Assembly (NCBI GenBank): GCA_027943335.1
Contig: BSBK01002082.1
Span: forward strand, 811,001-875,000
DNA: 64,000 nt
Reading direction: 5' to 3'
DNA from: Chamaecyparis obtusa
Lineage: Eukaryota; Streptophyta; Pinopsida; Cupressales; Cupressaceae
Positions 1-12,497 of the stretch are shown in pieces. Position 1 is the first letter of the stretch; every line of letters begins with the position of its first letter. The notes beneath the pieces are model-generated. The model was not told the origin of the DNA. It saw nothing but the letters and a program-made list of their open reading frames with translations, and searched no databases. The translations under genes were made by a program, and so were the position numbers.

Positions 1-464
1 CCAAGTTGTAAGCCACCAAGCATGCACATGTATGTTGTCATACGTTTTGATAATTATTGTGGGTTGTCATGAAATGAACAAGATCTAAACATTATACCGA
101 TTGTGTCTATTACATTAGGCAGTGGAAGACAACTCCCGCTCACCATGTCATGGGTTGTTTATATACGTAAATCACAAGGGCCCATGCCATAGAAAGAAAC
201 AATTAACATCGGTCAAATAGAGAGATAGGGAATGACATTTACAACTATATATAGAGTGAAATCTCTAGATAGTCTTTGTATCCAACCCACTTTTACCTTT
301 GATAGGTACGCTAAAATGCAAAATAATCCTTATACAATTAAATGGAAAAAAGAGGAATTTTGCCTGAATCAACTAGCACTAGAAATACAATGTAGCTATT
401 TTGCATTTTTATAATAATAATGAATATATATAGCACTATCGACGTAACCCTTGCACCCTTCAAA

Positions 465-957
465 GGTGCAAGTGCTAGTTTAGGGTTTAGGGAAAGAATT
501 CGTGTGTGAACAAAATGGTTGAAAAGACTACCAACAATAACATAAATTAAATTCCATTTAGCTATTAATTTATGAATTAAAAAATAGATTAAAAAGTCAT
601 TAAGAAGCACCTTGCCATCATCACATTCATTGATTTCAATGTATTTATTCAATTGCATTCATTGAATATTTAGCAGATGATGAAATAACTTTGGTAGATG
701 AAGGACTACTTTTCCACAATTTTTTTGATAGTAAAAGCTCATCATTATAAATTAGTTTATTCCACTAAAAATTAAAATAAAATTGTATTTTCTAAGTCTG
801 CGAACTGGAGGATTAGCAGGCAGGACTCTTATATATACTTATACAAATATGCCATTTACAAAAATCAAACCAAATATCTATATTTCCTGCATTTGTGATA
901 CATGATAGAAATTTAATGCATGGACACTGTAGAATTTAAAAAGTCCTATAAAATGTT
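465..957. repeat. Diverged direct repeat, copy A
   Basis: This copy and 1296-1602 share the opening GGTGCAAGTGCTAGTTTA and then a long block: a stretch around TTGCATTCATTGAATA, GATGATGAAATAAC, AAAATTGTATTTTCTAAGT, an ACTGGAGGATT segment and a TGTGATACATGA segment, in the same order. Copy A has about 165 extra bases after the opening block. The rest of 1-1956 is AT-rich and I see no gene in it. Confidence 0.7.
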
Positions 958-1295
958 GATGGATTTGATTTCTCTCTTTAGAAGATTTTTTCCATTAATG
1001 CACGTGTTTTCATCCATTGTCATTATTTCTCTACAGCTATTATTCAAATTAGGAATAAACACACACCGCGCTCTTAATATGTATGGATCAATCTAAATAT
1101 GTATGGAATCCATCAAAGAGACTTGAGATAGAATTACTTACAGAAGAAGGACATTTATATCTCAATCACAAATTATATTACTTTATTTTAACAAAAACTA
1201 TTTTTTTCAACTTCATTTGACAATTTGAATTAATATTCAATTAAAATTTATCTTTGACTTTCTATTCTATGGGTGTTTCCCTTGAGCCTCTTTAA

Positions 1296-1602
1296 GGTGC
1301 AAGTGCTAGTTTAAATTGCATTCATTGAATAATAGAAAGATGATGAAATAACTTTTCTTGATGAAAGATGATATTTCCATAATTTTCCAATATTAAAAGC
1401 TCGTCATTATCAATTAGTTTATTCCCTTTAAAAGTAATACTAATAAAATTGTATTTTCTAAGTTGGTGAACTGGAGGATTGGCAAGCAGGCAGGATATAT
1501 ATACCATTTAAAAAAATTGAACCATAGATCGTACTGCTTTTGTGATACATGACGGAAAATTAATTTGTTGGCAGTACAGAATTTACAGAAGCCTATAAAA
1601 TC
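1296..1602. repeat. Diverged direct repeat, copy B
   Basis: This is the partner of 465-957, lacking about 165 bases near its start. Scattered substitutions and small gaps separate the two copies, so the duplication is old. No coding potential is visible in either. Confidence 0.7.
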
Positions 1603-2022
1603 TTTCTTCTACAACATTGTGTTATTGATTTAACAACTCAAAGAATGCTAAAGTCGTATGTACAATTCATGTGATACTGCGCTGGGAAATTTCTTCTTGA
1701 AATGGATGAATATAGGAGCATAATACATTTCCTTTACCTTCATTTTGTTTAAATATAATTATACATATGAAATGTGTAAAAGAAATCAATTAAATGAAGA
1801 TGCACGTAGAAAGATTCCTGAGTTTCGCTTTCAAAATCAAAATACGTTACTTTGGATATTTGTTTTTTATCATTTGGGGAGATGTTACCAATCTGTACTC
1901 TAAATCTCAGATATAATGATAATTAACCAAGGTACGTATTATAATCTATAAGAATTTTACTTTATTAAAATTGATTTAGAAGTGTGAAGTACAATATATA
2001 TATATGATACATATAATGATTT

Positions 2023-2214
2023 GAGAATCCAAAATATACAAATCAGAATAATAAAAGAGTTTAAATACACATTAATGATAAATGTTGATCGATCATAAAT
2101 GTAGATATTAGTTGAAGTGAGAATCCAAAATATACAAATCAGAATAATAAAAGAGTGTAAATACACATTAATGATAAATGTTGATGGATCATAAATGTAG
2201 ATATTAGTTGAAGT
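2023..2214. repeat. Two-copy tandem repeat, 96-bp unit
   Basis: Units 2023-2118 and 2119-2214 each begin GAGAATCCAAAATATACA and end ATATTAGTTGAAGT. They differ at only a few positions, so the duplication is fairly recent. The repeat lies immediately downstream of the end of the F-box pseudogene, on its 3' side. Confidence 0.9.
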
Positions 2215-3421
2215 GTGAAAGGTTGCAAATGGACAAAGTTCCACAAACAGCAGTCCTTGGATAAGTATCAATAGTATCTTCAGTCGGGCAGCCTGGCAAT
2301 GCGCTCAATTCCATGGACCTCAAATCAAGTGTCATAACATTCCTGCTTCCTCTAATCGTAAGCCAAATTTTATGTGATAAAGTGGCAACCATGAAATCTG
2401 TTCCCTGGGATGACTTCACAGTGTCTTCAAACAAATCACGGGGAGTAACAGAAATGAGAGACCAAAACCATGTGTTATCACTATTCAACTCCCATATCCC
2501 CACCAAAGCGTGCTCGATGAAAGGGATACCACCCCATGTGGAGCCTCCTTCCCCAACCTCCTTCTCTAACCTCCCTATCAAAAGAAGCTTCCCATTACAG
2601 GCCACTAAGGAAGGCAGAGAGATGTGGGTGTTTTCATCAGAATTAGAATCAATTTGTGGAGGCAACCCTCCTTCAATCTCCTTAAACTGAAACATTTTGG
2701 AGACAATGTCATAACAACCCAGATGAAGACCGTAGTTATGTGTAAAGTAGACCACACCATTGTGTAATGCGCTGGTCCAAGGGTGTCTTGTCCGGTAGGT
2801 AGCAATCAGAATGATATGTGACAGAATAACAGGCATGGCATGGGTACTAGTCCACATATCTGTGATGGAATTGTAGAGTACGGTACAATAATCCGTTTCC
2901 CTTTTATAGAACCCTATAGCAATAATATCGAAGTGGCCAGACTGGGCAATAAGTTCTATGGCTGTTCCTTTTGTCCATCCATAACCGTCTGGAAGAGGAG
3001 GCAACTCAATTCATTCTTTGGTTACAGGATTAATTACGATGGGCAGCTTGCGACACAAGGAACCTTCATAATCAAGAAAGAGGTAAAACCCAACTGCTGC
3101 AGCACAAAGGTAAAGCTATGTCGTATGATAGTGAGAATGCCAACCCCACTTCTTTTGGCGAAATAAAGGGATTCGAAACCAGCAGTTGAGTGCGCTACTA
3201 AAGAAATAAATTCCTTGAAAGCCCTACACCATGTGCTGCATAACAAAAAGATGACAATCCTCAACATTGAGGAGACTAGTAGTGGTTGATATTGCCCTAT
3301 TCCAGTTTTTGCAAACAGTCTTTGCCCTCATCAACGAGGGCACTGGAAGTCTTCTTAAAATCTCCTCTATTGCATCGAAATCCAGATTTGGACATTCCTG
3401 ATATTCGTAACTATTGTTACA
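2207..3421 (-). pseudogene. F-box protein pseudogene (F-box/kelch-like)
   Basis: An intact gene of this kind would encode a substrate receptor of an SCF ubiquitin ligase. One minus-strand frame runs through the whole interval. The F-box lies near 3280-3390, with LDFDAIEEILRRLPVPSL followed by MRAKTVCKNWNRAIS, the usual Leu-Pro-x6-Leu and Val-Cys-Lys-x-Trp pattern. Downstream are VINPVTKE and ELPPLPDGYG blocks and kelch-type segments, as in plant F-box proteins with a beta-propeller tail. The frame is broken by TAG (3224-3226), TAG (3116-3118) and TGA (3011-3013, where Trp is expected) but has no frameshift, so decay is by point changes. The first 103 codons of a separate open frame at 3417-3728 are not recognisable. 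The C-terminal end near 2207 may be run-on sequence. No intron or promoter was identified. Confidence 0.8.
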
Positions 3422-3839
3422 AAAAATCTCTTAGTGCTCCAAGGATACCTTTATGGTGGTTCTTAAGTTGCATTTGAGAACAAGAATTTTGCTTGATTTG
3501 TGTTTCATATCTTATGTGGAAGGCACTTACTAATCTGGAAAAGGGAAGGCCAATACACATTTTGCACATTGTATATCGCCATCTATGGTCGAATATCTTG
3601 CTTGGTGACCTGGAAGATTCGTCCACCTCATTAAATACTCTTTGAAGGATCTTCTCCACCAAGTTGGTATAAATATGCTGCCCTCCCTCTACAATCTTAG
3701 AAGAATTCTTCTTACTCTTTCTTCCCATTTCGTTACTTCAAATACTAACTTGGAGATTTATCGCATAAAACTTCAAATAGATGACAACTTTGGGGAAAAT
3801 GATTTTTATATTTATATACGCTAGTATTTGTATTTATAC

Positions 3840-4345
3840 GAGGTTCAAAGGACACGTCTATAAGATTTAAGTTAAAATTTAAATGTATTTTGACATTCTA
3901 TAAATAATTATTGAAATTTCAATACATTATTATTTTAAATTACTTTAAAAATTTTTAAATAAATTTATGAACACGTAAATATAATAAATAAAAAATAATA
4001 GTTCAAATAATACACACTCTAATTTAATACCAGCATATATAAAATAATAGATATTTTACTTTAATGAAATATGAAAAATTATTAAATATTAGTAATAAAT
4101 TTGTTATTATATATAATTTAAATAATGATATTATCAATAAATTATTTATGATTAATATATTTAATCTCAATAGAACCATAATCCAAATTAAAATATTTAT
4201 CATTACAAAATTTTAATACAAGATAACATAATATGATAAGAATATATTATAATAATATAATAAGAATATACTACAATATAACTATAATAATGTAATGTTG
4301 TAGAACATTATGTTTGAGTGCAATTCATGATCATCTCTACAAGCA
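3840..4345. other. AT-rich intergenic stretch, no gene
   Basis: Very AT-rich sequence with many TAATA and AATAT runs and no open frame of note. It is the flank into which the first gypsy element inserted; the target bases CCGGT are at 4346-4350. Confidence 0.8.
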
Positions 4346-4350
4346 CCGGT

Positions 4351-5580
4351 TGTGTGTGTGAATTTTGTACCTAGCTGTAGACACAACACTTTAGTAAAAC
4401 TTTAGAGGTTAGCAAAAATTGAAATCGTGCAAGTAATTAAAAACTAAACTAACCAGACGATTTACTACCTTCTAGTAGATGCGAGTATGTATTCTCAGAT
4501 TGGACCGAGATCAGTGACCTTGACGACACCTAAACGAAGGATTTGAATGCAAAATCTAGATATGAATTAGATGCAAATTAATCTTTTTGTTTTTATTTTT
4601 CTATGCAATAATATGAGAAATCTGATATGAATCTAATCTATATGAAAAACTGATATGCAATACAATTATTCTAACAATGATATGCTAAAATATGAATGAT
4701 CTCACAAAGTTGTGGATTCGCAATGAGGCTTCAATTCTTCAGATGTCAATTCGCCAGCATAAGTTTGCAAAATTATGAGATATGAGATTGAAGAGCTGAG
4801 CCTTGATTTTATAGAAATCCAGGGCTTTGGAGATGCATGGAAAAAGCCATAAATCAGTCAGTTGATTTTTGAGTTATCAAAGAATAAAAGACAGTTAACT
4901 CACAATAAATCATGCAAAAACAACTTTTTGATTTAAATCAGAAGTTGAGATTAGCTTTTAACTCAAAATAGAGTTGAGTTTATTTTTAAAACAACTTGAA
5001 TTGATTTTTTGATTTATAGTTTAACTATTTTTTTGGATGTGCATAATTAATTATGAATTAAATAAATAAATAAATAAAGTGATTTATCCTCAACTTAACT
5101 GATTTTAAAAATAAAATAATTGATTTATGGGTTAATCAATTATTAAATCAAACTTTTATTTCAAAATAATATCATTAAATATGACAACTTGCTTTAATTA
5201 ATTAAATAAGAATTTAATCAATTAATGATAAGAATTTTGATTTATTGTCAAATTTAAATAATAATAATTAGGAATAAATATAATTAAATTAAATTAAATA
5301 ATTAAGTAGCAGTATTAAATCTAATTAATTAAATATTTAGAATATTTAATTAATCAAACTTTAGGATAAATAGGATTTATCGCCAAATAATTATTAAATC
5401 AAAGATAATTAAGACAAATAGGAATATTACGAGGAATATTTCCCGATGCAGAATTTGATATAATCAATTAGGATTTGATGATGTTCAGATGTGCCTTAGG
5501 TTAGGACTTTGATGTCGATTTCATTCGAATTGAAGATGTAAGAGGTTAATGAACCTATAGCCTATTTTTGGGGTATTACA
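4351..5580 (-). repeat. 3' LTR of the first Tat element
   Basis: On the plus strand it begins TGTGTGTGTGAATTTTG and ends GGGGTATTACA, so the minus-strand LTR starts TGTAATACCCC and ends CACACACACA, the canonical TG...CA form. It is 1230 bp and matches 20870-22091 and 50591-51872 along its whole length. Confidence 0.95.
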
Positions 5581-5600
5581 TTTTGCCCCTCTTTGAATTG
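5581..5600 (-). other. Polypurine tract of the first Tat element
   Basis: Read on the minus strand this is AAAGAGGGGCAAAA directly before the 3' LTR start TGTAATACC, the expected position of the plus-strand primer. The same tract is present beside the LTR of the third element (51873-51892). Confidence 0.85.
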
Positions 5601-6575
5601 TTGTGCGAAGCGCAGTGGTTCAAAGATAGTCTATGTATGATCCTGAAACTGATGTTTGAAATTGATATTGATATGAAATAGAAACTGATTGAAATTGATA
5701 TGAAGATAATAGGTCTTGAATGACCGAAGATAATGTTAACTATAATAGCAAATGAATCGATGATTGCGAAAAAGTGTCAAAATGTCTGATTCTGAACCTT
5801 ATGATTGCGAAGAAGTGAGTGACCGATTCCAGACCCGATTGTCAATAAGAATCACATTGGTATCACATCTGAACCCTTCAATTTTTGAAGTACCAAGGAA
5901 ATAACACAATTGAACCGATAGTTGCAAAAACTGATACAATTGATAAGATTAAGAGAATACCAGATTGATATAGATCTCGATGAATCTGATATGCCCCGAG
6001 CGATGATTGGTTTTCCCCAAGCGATGAGGTCTTTTGATGAATCAACAACTAGACGTGGTTGTTTGTCTCGATTATTGAAGAAAGATATGATTTCTATAAA
6101 GATATGATTTTAAATTAAATTACAGACTTTGAATGATGTGCAATACCATGCCCCCTTGGGGATTAAAATTGAAATCAAACAAGAAAAGTCAGCATTTATA
6201 GGGTTTAGAAGAATGTTAATTGATGTAAGAAGTGGTTAAATACGTTTGAGAACGCATTCTGCATCGTTTGGAGGTCCAGAAGACCAAGTTTGACTAGGTT
6301 TGACCATGAGGTGACCATGGTTGACCAAGTTGAAAATTTTGATAGTTTGACATAAGATAATCAGTTAAGTTGAATACTAGATTTCTGTGATGATGGAAGG
6401 TTGATTATGCAAGCAGTAGACAGTCCTAGGTCCAAAAATTTTAAATCATGATTTTGACATAGTAAATGATCTCAGATTTGAATTTTGATCCCAAAAATGG
6501 ATTCAGAACGTCGACATTAGCCAGGGGTGCAATTTTTGTGAAAAATAGAGCACTTTTAAAAATTAGGTCAAAAGC
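5601..6575. other. Spacer between polypurine tract and antisense PMD gene
   Basis: No convincing coding frame on either strand. The sequence is conserved with 51893-52770 of the third element, so it belongs to the ancestral element. It serves as the upstream region of the antisense PMD gene. Confidence 0.7.
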
Positions 6576-6583
6576 TATATAAA
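6576..6583 (+). promoter_or_regulatory. TATA box of the antisense PMD gene
   Basis: TATATAAA lies 73 bases before the candidate start codon at 6656, in a context typical of plant TATA promoters. It points away from the retrotransposon's own transcription. The assignment rests on position and sequence only. Confidence 0.6.
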
Positions 6584-6655
6584 GGCCTTAAGGGTCATTT
6601 TCAATTCATTTCAACCTTTTGACTTTGAAAAACTTTGTGGAGCCCTCTGAGAAAA

Positions 6656-9155
6656 ATGGCAGATAAAGTAGCAGAACCAAAGGTACCTGTGAGTTTACAT
6701 CAATTTGAGCGCAGCTGAAGACACCAGAGACCTCAGTAGTACGGACATCCGGTAGGTGGACCTCTGTGCTTTCCTAAAATGTCAATTTTTTCATGTTTTA
6801 TAGGATTTTAGCAATTTTTCGTACGTTTTTCCATTTTTGAATTTTGCATGCACGGAAACTCGTACGACTCCCCAGTGGGACTTGTATGACTTTCCAAATG
6901 TAGATAGGTTGTCATCCCATAAGACCCCACGACTTGTATCAGAGGGACCCATGAGTCATGACATTTCATCGGGTCCCTCATAACTCATACGATGAGGGAT
7001 GCATTGTCGTGTCACTATGATTTGTCATTTGGTATGATGGAGAAAGTCGTATGACTTTTGATGCTAGTTTGAAGTGTTGTATGGAAAACAGCGAGCTTAA
7101 AACTCAGTATTAGGTCAAATTTTTTATTTTTCTGATTTCTTAGCCTGATTGCTGACCTATTAACCTACCTTCTGAAATATTGAACTGCTCCATTTTTGCC
7201 CTTGTAACCTATTCTGTGACCAAATTATTGATAGGATTTCCTATTTCTATGCTATGTAGGTCATATATCCAGATGCATATGTGCGGATCTTGCATCCTGC
7301 CACATAGAGACTATGTGTGTCATTGCCAGACCCTATGAGGGTCCACCTTGCTTCTTGTGGATTCGAGTACTTGATACATTTACTCAAGATTAGGGTAAAT
7401 CACAAAATTTTGACTACGCTGATTGAGAGGTTCCACTCGGAGACACAAACCTTCCACTTGCCAACTAGGGAGATCATTGTTACCCCTGAGGACATGTACC
7501 GTATACTACGCATTCTGTTTCATGTAGGTTGGCGACCAGAGTATGTAAGTTCGGGGAACTCAGGTGTATTAGCTTTTAGATGTCTCTTCGGAGATGATAC
7601 TCAGATGATGACCTCCATCTCTTGGGAGACCCTAGTGCAGAGATATGGATAGACACACCAGTTGGAGTGCATCATTGTCGAGATGATTGATGGTATTATC
7701 ATGTCTAACCGTTAGTAGAATGGTCTTTTGATGGGTTGGGCCCCTATGGTAGCATGTTTGATGGCCACTCCCTCTGAGTTGGCTTGGGGTTAGTGTTTAT
7801 TGGCTCACATGTTCTCCGAGATGCATGAGGTAGTGTATCAGGAGAGAAAATCTTTTGCTGCAAGAGCCCTAGTTCTACAGATATGGGCTTGGGAGCACAT
7901 CCCAGTGTTGAGCCCTGTATGTACTTCACAGAGGTAGCCTCAAGAGCCTGTCATCTATACATATGTCAGATATGTCATTTAGGGATGGCTGGGCCACACT
8001 GAGTACTGGAGGCGATGCCTCAATGATATGAATTTTGTGCACTGGAGACCATATGTAGCCATTGAGCCTTGGCCTACTACTCGAGAGAAGTTTAGTTATT
8101 TCTTCCAAAGCCATGTGATTGGGAGGTCATCCTCTACTATAGAGAGGTTTTCTATTAAAAGGGTTTGGCGGTAGTATGGATGTATTCTGGATGCCCCAGA
8201 GGATTATGCTATATATGCATGGATAGGGCAAGAGATTGGACTTGGATGGACACAGAGGCTCTCTTATGCTTTGTGTTCTTAGGAGTACAGTGCTATTGTC
8301 GGCCAGGATTGGGAGTACAAACCAGATGTACTGGATGTTGGTGTTACTGATGGATTCATCTCATGGCTTGTTGACCATCCTATTCATAGATTTTCTAATC
8401 CGACTGAGCTAATACCCTCCATGGAGGAGGCGATGGACGTGACAGGTGCTCCAATGGGACAAGGTCCCAGACTGACACAAGCTCCCATTATTCACCCCAC
8501 ACCTCTGAGACCTAGAGTGATGACTCCACCACAAAGACCATCAAGACAGATGAGGCCCTCCCATCCCACTAGTTCTACAGTAGACAGATCTTCCAGTTCT
8601 CACAGAAAGACTAGGGGAGAGGGTGGTACATTAGGTGGAGTTGGTTCAGCGGATGAGGTACTGGCAGCTGAGTAGGTGGTAGGTGGTGGTGTGGACTTCA
8701 CAGAGGGGGATACTGGTTTTGATTTAGGTGTTGAGGTTAGACGCTGTAAGGTGCAGAGGGCAAAGACCACTAAGCAAGTTGCCCCAGATACTTAGATGCC
8801 AGACATTGATCCTACTACTCCTACTTCACAGTACACTATCAGATGGCTTAGTGCACAAGTCAAGGACCTGAAGGTACGTAGTGCTCAATGGGAGGAGCGA
8901 TACATAGAGGTAGATAGATAGCGGACTGAGTTGCATGTAGAGGTGCAGATATTGCAGGCAGAGGTGATTCATCAGACCTCACGGGCATCTTACTATGTGT
9001 CCACATATTATACAGTTGTTCCTGCTACACAGAGAGTTCCTTCCTACTCACAGTACATGATGACATCAGAGGGAGCTAGAGCACCTAGAGTAGAGGCAGT
9101 ACCAGATGCACCACCTCCTCTTCCACCAGGTGTAGAGGATCAGGCCGAGAGCTGA
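6656..9155 (+). pseudogene. Antisense plant mobile domain (PMD) gene in the Tat element, two exons
   Basis: Model: exon 1 at 6656-6688 (11 codons), intron 6689-7259 (GTGAGT...TGTAG), exon 2 from 7260 to the TGA at 9153-9155, both in phase 0, 642 codons. The product belongs to the PMD family (MAIN/MAIL1-like). The signature stretch near 7430-7520 reads TFHLPTREIIVTPEDMYRIL, followed by FGDDTQ and ISWETLVQRYG. A charged, heptad-like segment near 8830-8990 suggests a coiled coil, after a Pro/Ser/Thr-rich linker. Exon 2 has no frameshift in 631 codons but carries twelve in-frame TAG codons (7305, 7650, 7713, 7716, 7791, 7935, 7980, 8172, 8280, 8673, 8793, 8919) and no TAA or internal TGA. Most sit where Gln is plausible, so CAG to TAG decay is likely. 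It lies opposite to the element's gag-pol. Function in the element is unknown. Confidence 0.82.
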
Positions 9156-11135
9156 TTGATTTGTGATATGTTTTAAAAATTTTGATCTTTTGATTCTGAT
9201 ATACTATTCTAATTCTGATAGCTCGCCTGAGCTCATTCTTTTGTACACTGTGCCAGTAGTGCACCCCTAACTAGTTTGAGATTTTTGATATATATGAGAT
9301 CGATATTTTGGTTGTGACTTCATTTGTACTTGTCATGTTTTGATTTATAATGATATCATGTAATGTTTATGCTATGAGTAGAGTAGAATGTATGTATGGA
9401 TATATGCAATGCAATGATTTCTTTCAAATGTATGGATGTTATCCAAATGTATTTGATAATGGAAAGATGTATGTATGGTCTTATGCTTATGCACATGGAT
9501 GAATTGTAATGCAAAAAATGATTATGATATGTAAATGCAATGATTCACATGATATGTTTTGCAGGTATTGATGAAGACAAGTACTCGGTCTTATGTCAAA
9601 AGGATGTTTAACCCAGGAGGATAACTGCTTGCGATTCGATTGAAGAGACCTTCGAGTTAGGTTTCAGTTCTTGTTATATTTGAAGAGATGTTTGAAGAAG
9701 TGTTTAAGCATTGAAGTTCATTTAACCATTTGTGAGATCATGCAAACATGCCAAATGCAAAGAAACATGCAGAATGAAATGCAACCTAAGACCTAGGACC
9801 TAGTCACTGATCAGGTGTTGATCATTCTCATCATTGAATTTTTAGGTAGCCAGATAAATCAATACAATGCCCACTAGTTATGAAACCATAGACATATGAA
9901 TATCGATTTGTATACGCAAGAATCAATACAACACCCACTAATTATGAAACCATGGACATATGAATATTGATTGTGTTTTGGAATTTTGGATTAGATATAA
10001 GCATCAAAGCATAAGCGCCAAGATGACCTGAATATCATGTCCATTTTGATATAGCAATTTTTATAAGCATCAAAACATAAACGTCATGATGACCTGAATA
10101 CGCCTTGCGGTACAAACACATCAAGCAGTCAAGAGATCATTCGAAATCTAATGTGAATTACCTGTAGTGACCCTTTATCATTCACATCCTTAGGTAAGAT
10201 CACATTTCATAGTAGGAGAAAGAACTCACTCAAAAATACAATAGTTAGATCAAACTTCCTTGAATTTTCTGGGTATCAATGGTCGAGGTATGCATGGCCA
10301 TCCAATTTGAGATAAAGGCTCTTACAGTTGGACACCATTTCAGTCTAGAATTTCCAAAGTTGTTAGATTTTGACATAAAAGTAGAAGACAAAGAAAATAT
10401 TATGCCCCTAGTCACCACTCTCTAAATCCTGTAAAGGACATCATCGAAGAGCTCGAAGGAAGATAATATGAAAAAATCTCAATGTGAATCAGTAAGCATA
10501 CAAGGAGATAAAAGCATGAAGCACAGATTGTTTTCAGTTTGTGTTTGATGTTTGATTACGTTGTTGTAGATGCAAAATCCTTTCTGGAGACAAGATAGAC
10601 TGACTGACTCGGATGAAGCTTCAAAGGAATTTGACTAGATATGATACGTCTAAGATACATTGGAGGCCATAGGATATGACTTTGATTTCCCCCAAGTGTT
10701 AAGCATTGATAGGATACAGACGCTTGAGCTAATTGGTGCACAGACTGACTTATTGAAAATAGGAATGCAGAAACAAACCGGGAGATATGTACAAACTAAA
10801 GCAAGACTGAAAGTTGGGAAAGACCAAGATTGTGCTGATAGATGGAGCATTTTGAAACAAGTGGCGCCCATTTGTTGGGTTTTCACCATCTTGGCAGAGA
10901 TTCTTTTTTTGCTACCAAGGCGCCTGTTTCTAAGTTTTCACCAAGGCACTTTTTCTTTTTCTCATTTTTTTTTGTATTTTTCATTTTTTCAATTTTTTTT
11001 AACTTTTGATATTTTTTATTTTTTTGTGAATCATCAAGGTGCCCATTGCTAAGTTTTCACCAAGATGTTCATTTTTTCAAGACATTTTCCAATTTTTATG
11101 ATTTTTTCAGGACATTTTACCATAGACTGAATGCC
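9156..11135. other. Spacer between PMD gene and integrase, with short repeats
   Basis: No reliable gene. Near 10861-11070 a motif recurs three times: a GGCGCC or GGTGCC core, then a GTTTTCACCA block, in a T-rich context. The same three-fold pattern is in the third element (54005-54215). The part from about 9560 is conserved with 52780-54280 of the third element. Confidence 0.65.
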
Positions 11136-12230
11136 TTAGGCATAGAATTTCTTCAGATGGAGAACGTTGATTGGTTCTTGGAGTTGTTCTCCTTCAGTCA
11201 TTGAGAGTTGATAGACACTAGAGCCAAAAGTAGCCATGATTACAAAGGGACCCAGCCAGTTGGGTTCAAACTTCCCCTTGCGTTCCCGATGTGATTGATT
11301 TTTAGGATTTTCTCTCAAGACTAGATCACCAACCTGAAATTCTCTGTGTCTGACTTTCTTGTTGTAACCTCTAGACATTCTCTTCTAATACACTCTGAGA
11401 TGATCATACGATGTGTGTCTGCACTCATCTAGTAGTTCAAGTTCTTGTAACCTAGACACTCTGTAATCATCATCAATTACTAGACCATGCATTCTAATTA
11501 TTAGTGATGGGATTTCAACCTCAATAGGCGGTACCACTTCAGACCCATAAACTAAAGTGAAAGGTGTAGCCCCAGTAGGAATTCTGATACTTGTTCTGTA
11601 GGCCTAGAGAGTTGGATTGATCATGAGATGCCAGTCTCTTCCTGTTTTATTAACTATTCGGTGCAAGATTTTCAATAGATTCTTGTTAGAAGCCTTTGCT
11701 TGTCCATTCCCTTGATGATAGTAGATAGATGACCAATGTTGTGTAATCTTAAATTTAGCACATAAATCATCTAGATCTTGGCTCTTAAATTGTCTACCAT
11801 TATCTATGATTATGGAATGAGGTATCCCATATCTGCATATGATATAGTTCAATATGATCATAGATATTTGCTTTCCAGTTGCTTGTGTCAAAGGGACTGC
11901 TTCTACCCATTTTGTAAAATAATCTATAGCTGTGATTATATGGGTATGTCCATTAGAAGAATGAGGATGTATAGCTCCTATAAGATCAAATGCCCATTGG
12001 TGAGAAGGTCATTGTGTAGTAAAGGGAATTAGATCTCTCCCTGGAGCATGAATTAAGTTGCCATGCACTTGGAACTTTTGACAGTTCTTAGCAAACTTGA
12101 TAGACTCTTTCTCCATTTCAGGCCAATAGTACCCAGCCCTAATAAGTTTTTGATCTAGTGTTAAACTGTTCGAGTGTGACCCACAAATACCATCATGGAC
12201 TTCCTCTAATGCATGTCGAGACTTTTCCCG
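11136..12230 (-). pseudogene. pol: Integrase domain of pol, first Tat element
   Basis: Integrase inserts the retrotransposon cDNA into the host genome. The N-terminal zinc-binding region (VHDGICGSH ... NCQKFQ, near 12090-12210) has Phe in place of the last Cys. The core contains the first Asp (AIDYFTKWVEA) and second Asp (IIIDNGRQF). The third catalytic residue is altered: the third element reads NGQVEASNKN while this copy reads NGQAKASNKN, a Glu to Lys change caused by one G to A transition. The C-terminal part contains VGDLVLRENPKNQ and WLGPFVI, the usual gypsy tail. No chromodomain is seen, as expected outside the chromoviruses. Several TAG and TGA stops interrupt the frame, so this copy is dead. 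Confidence 0.9.
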
Positions 12231-12497
12231 TTCTAAACATCTAAGTAGCGTACCATCTAGACCTCATTTGTACAGATCATGACCAATGATGACATATCGG
12301 GAGGCATTATGGATAAGGTATCTCTTTTCATGGCAATTGAAGGTATCGGGAATGATTTGGTCTTGGAGATAGGAGAATAGGTTTTTGTATCTGGATGAAT
12401 CATGATCAACAATAGTGCAGATCATGTGGGTTTCAGGGGAATCATATGCAGAATACGATAGTGCTTCTACCAGGAACTCATAGCGTAGCTCATGTTC

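Noticed and set aside
4351..5580. Reading the 3' LTR as belonging to a separate solo element
   Set aside because: The matching LTR at 20870-22091, polypurine tract, primer site and the CCGGT duplication on both sides tie it to the full element.
10660..11052. Plus-strand frame matched by 53840-54022 of the second Tat element (SIDRIQTLELIG...)
   Set aside because: The match reflects shared element DNA. It has no clear start context, amino-acid and base changes are equally spread, and it has no recognisable domain.
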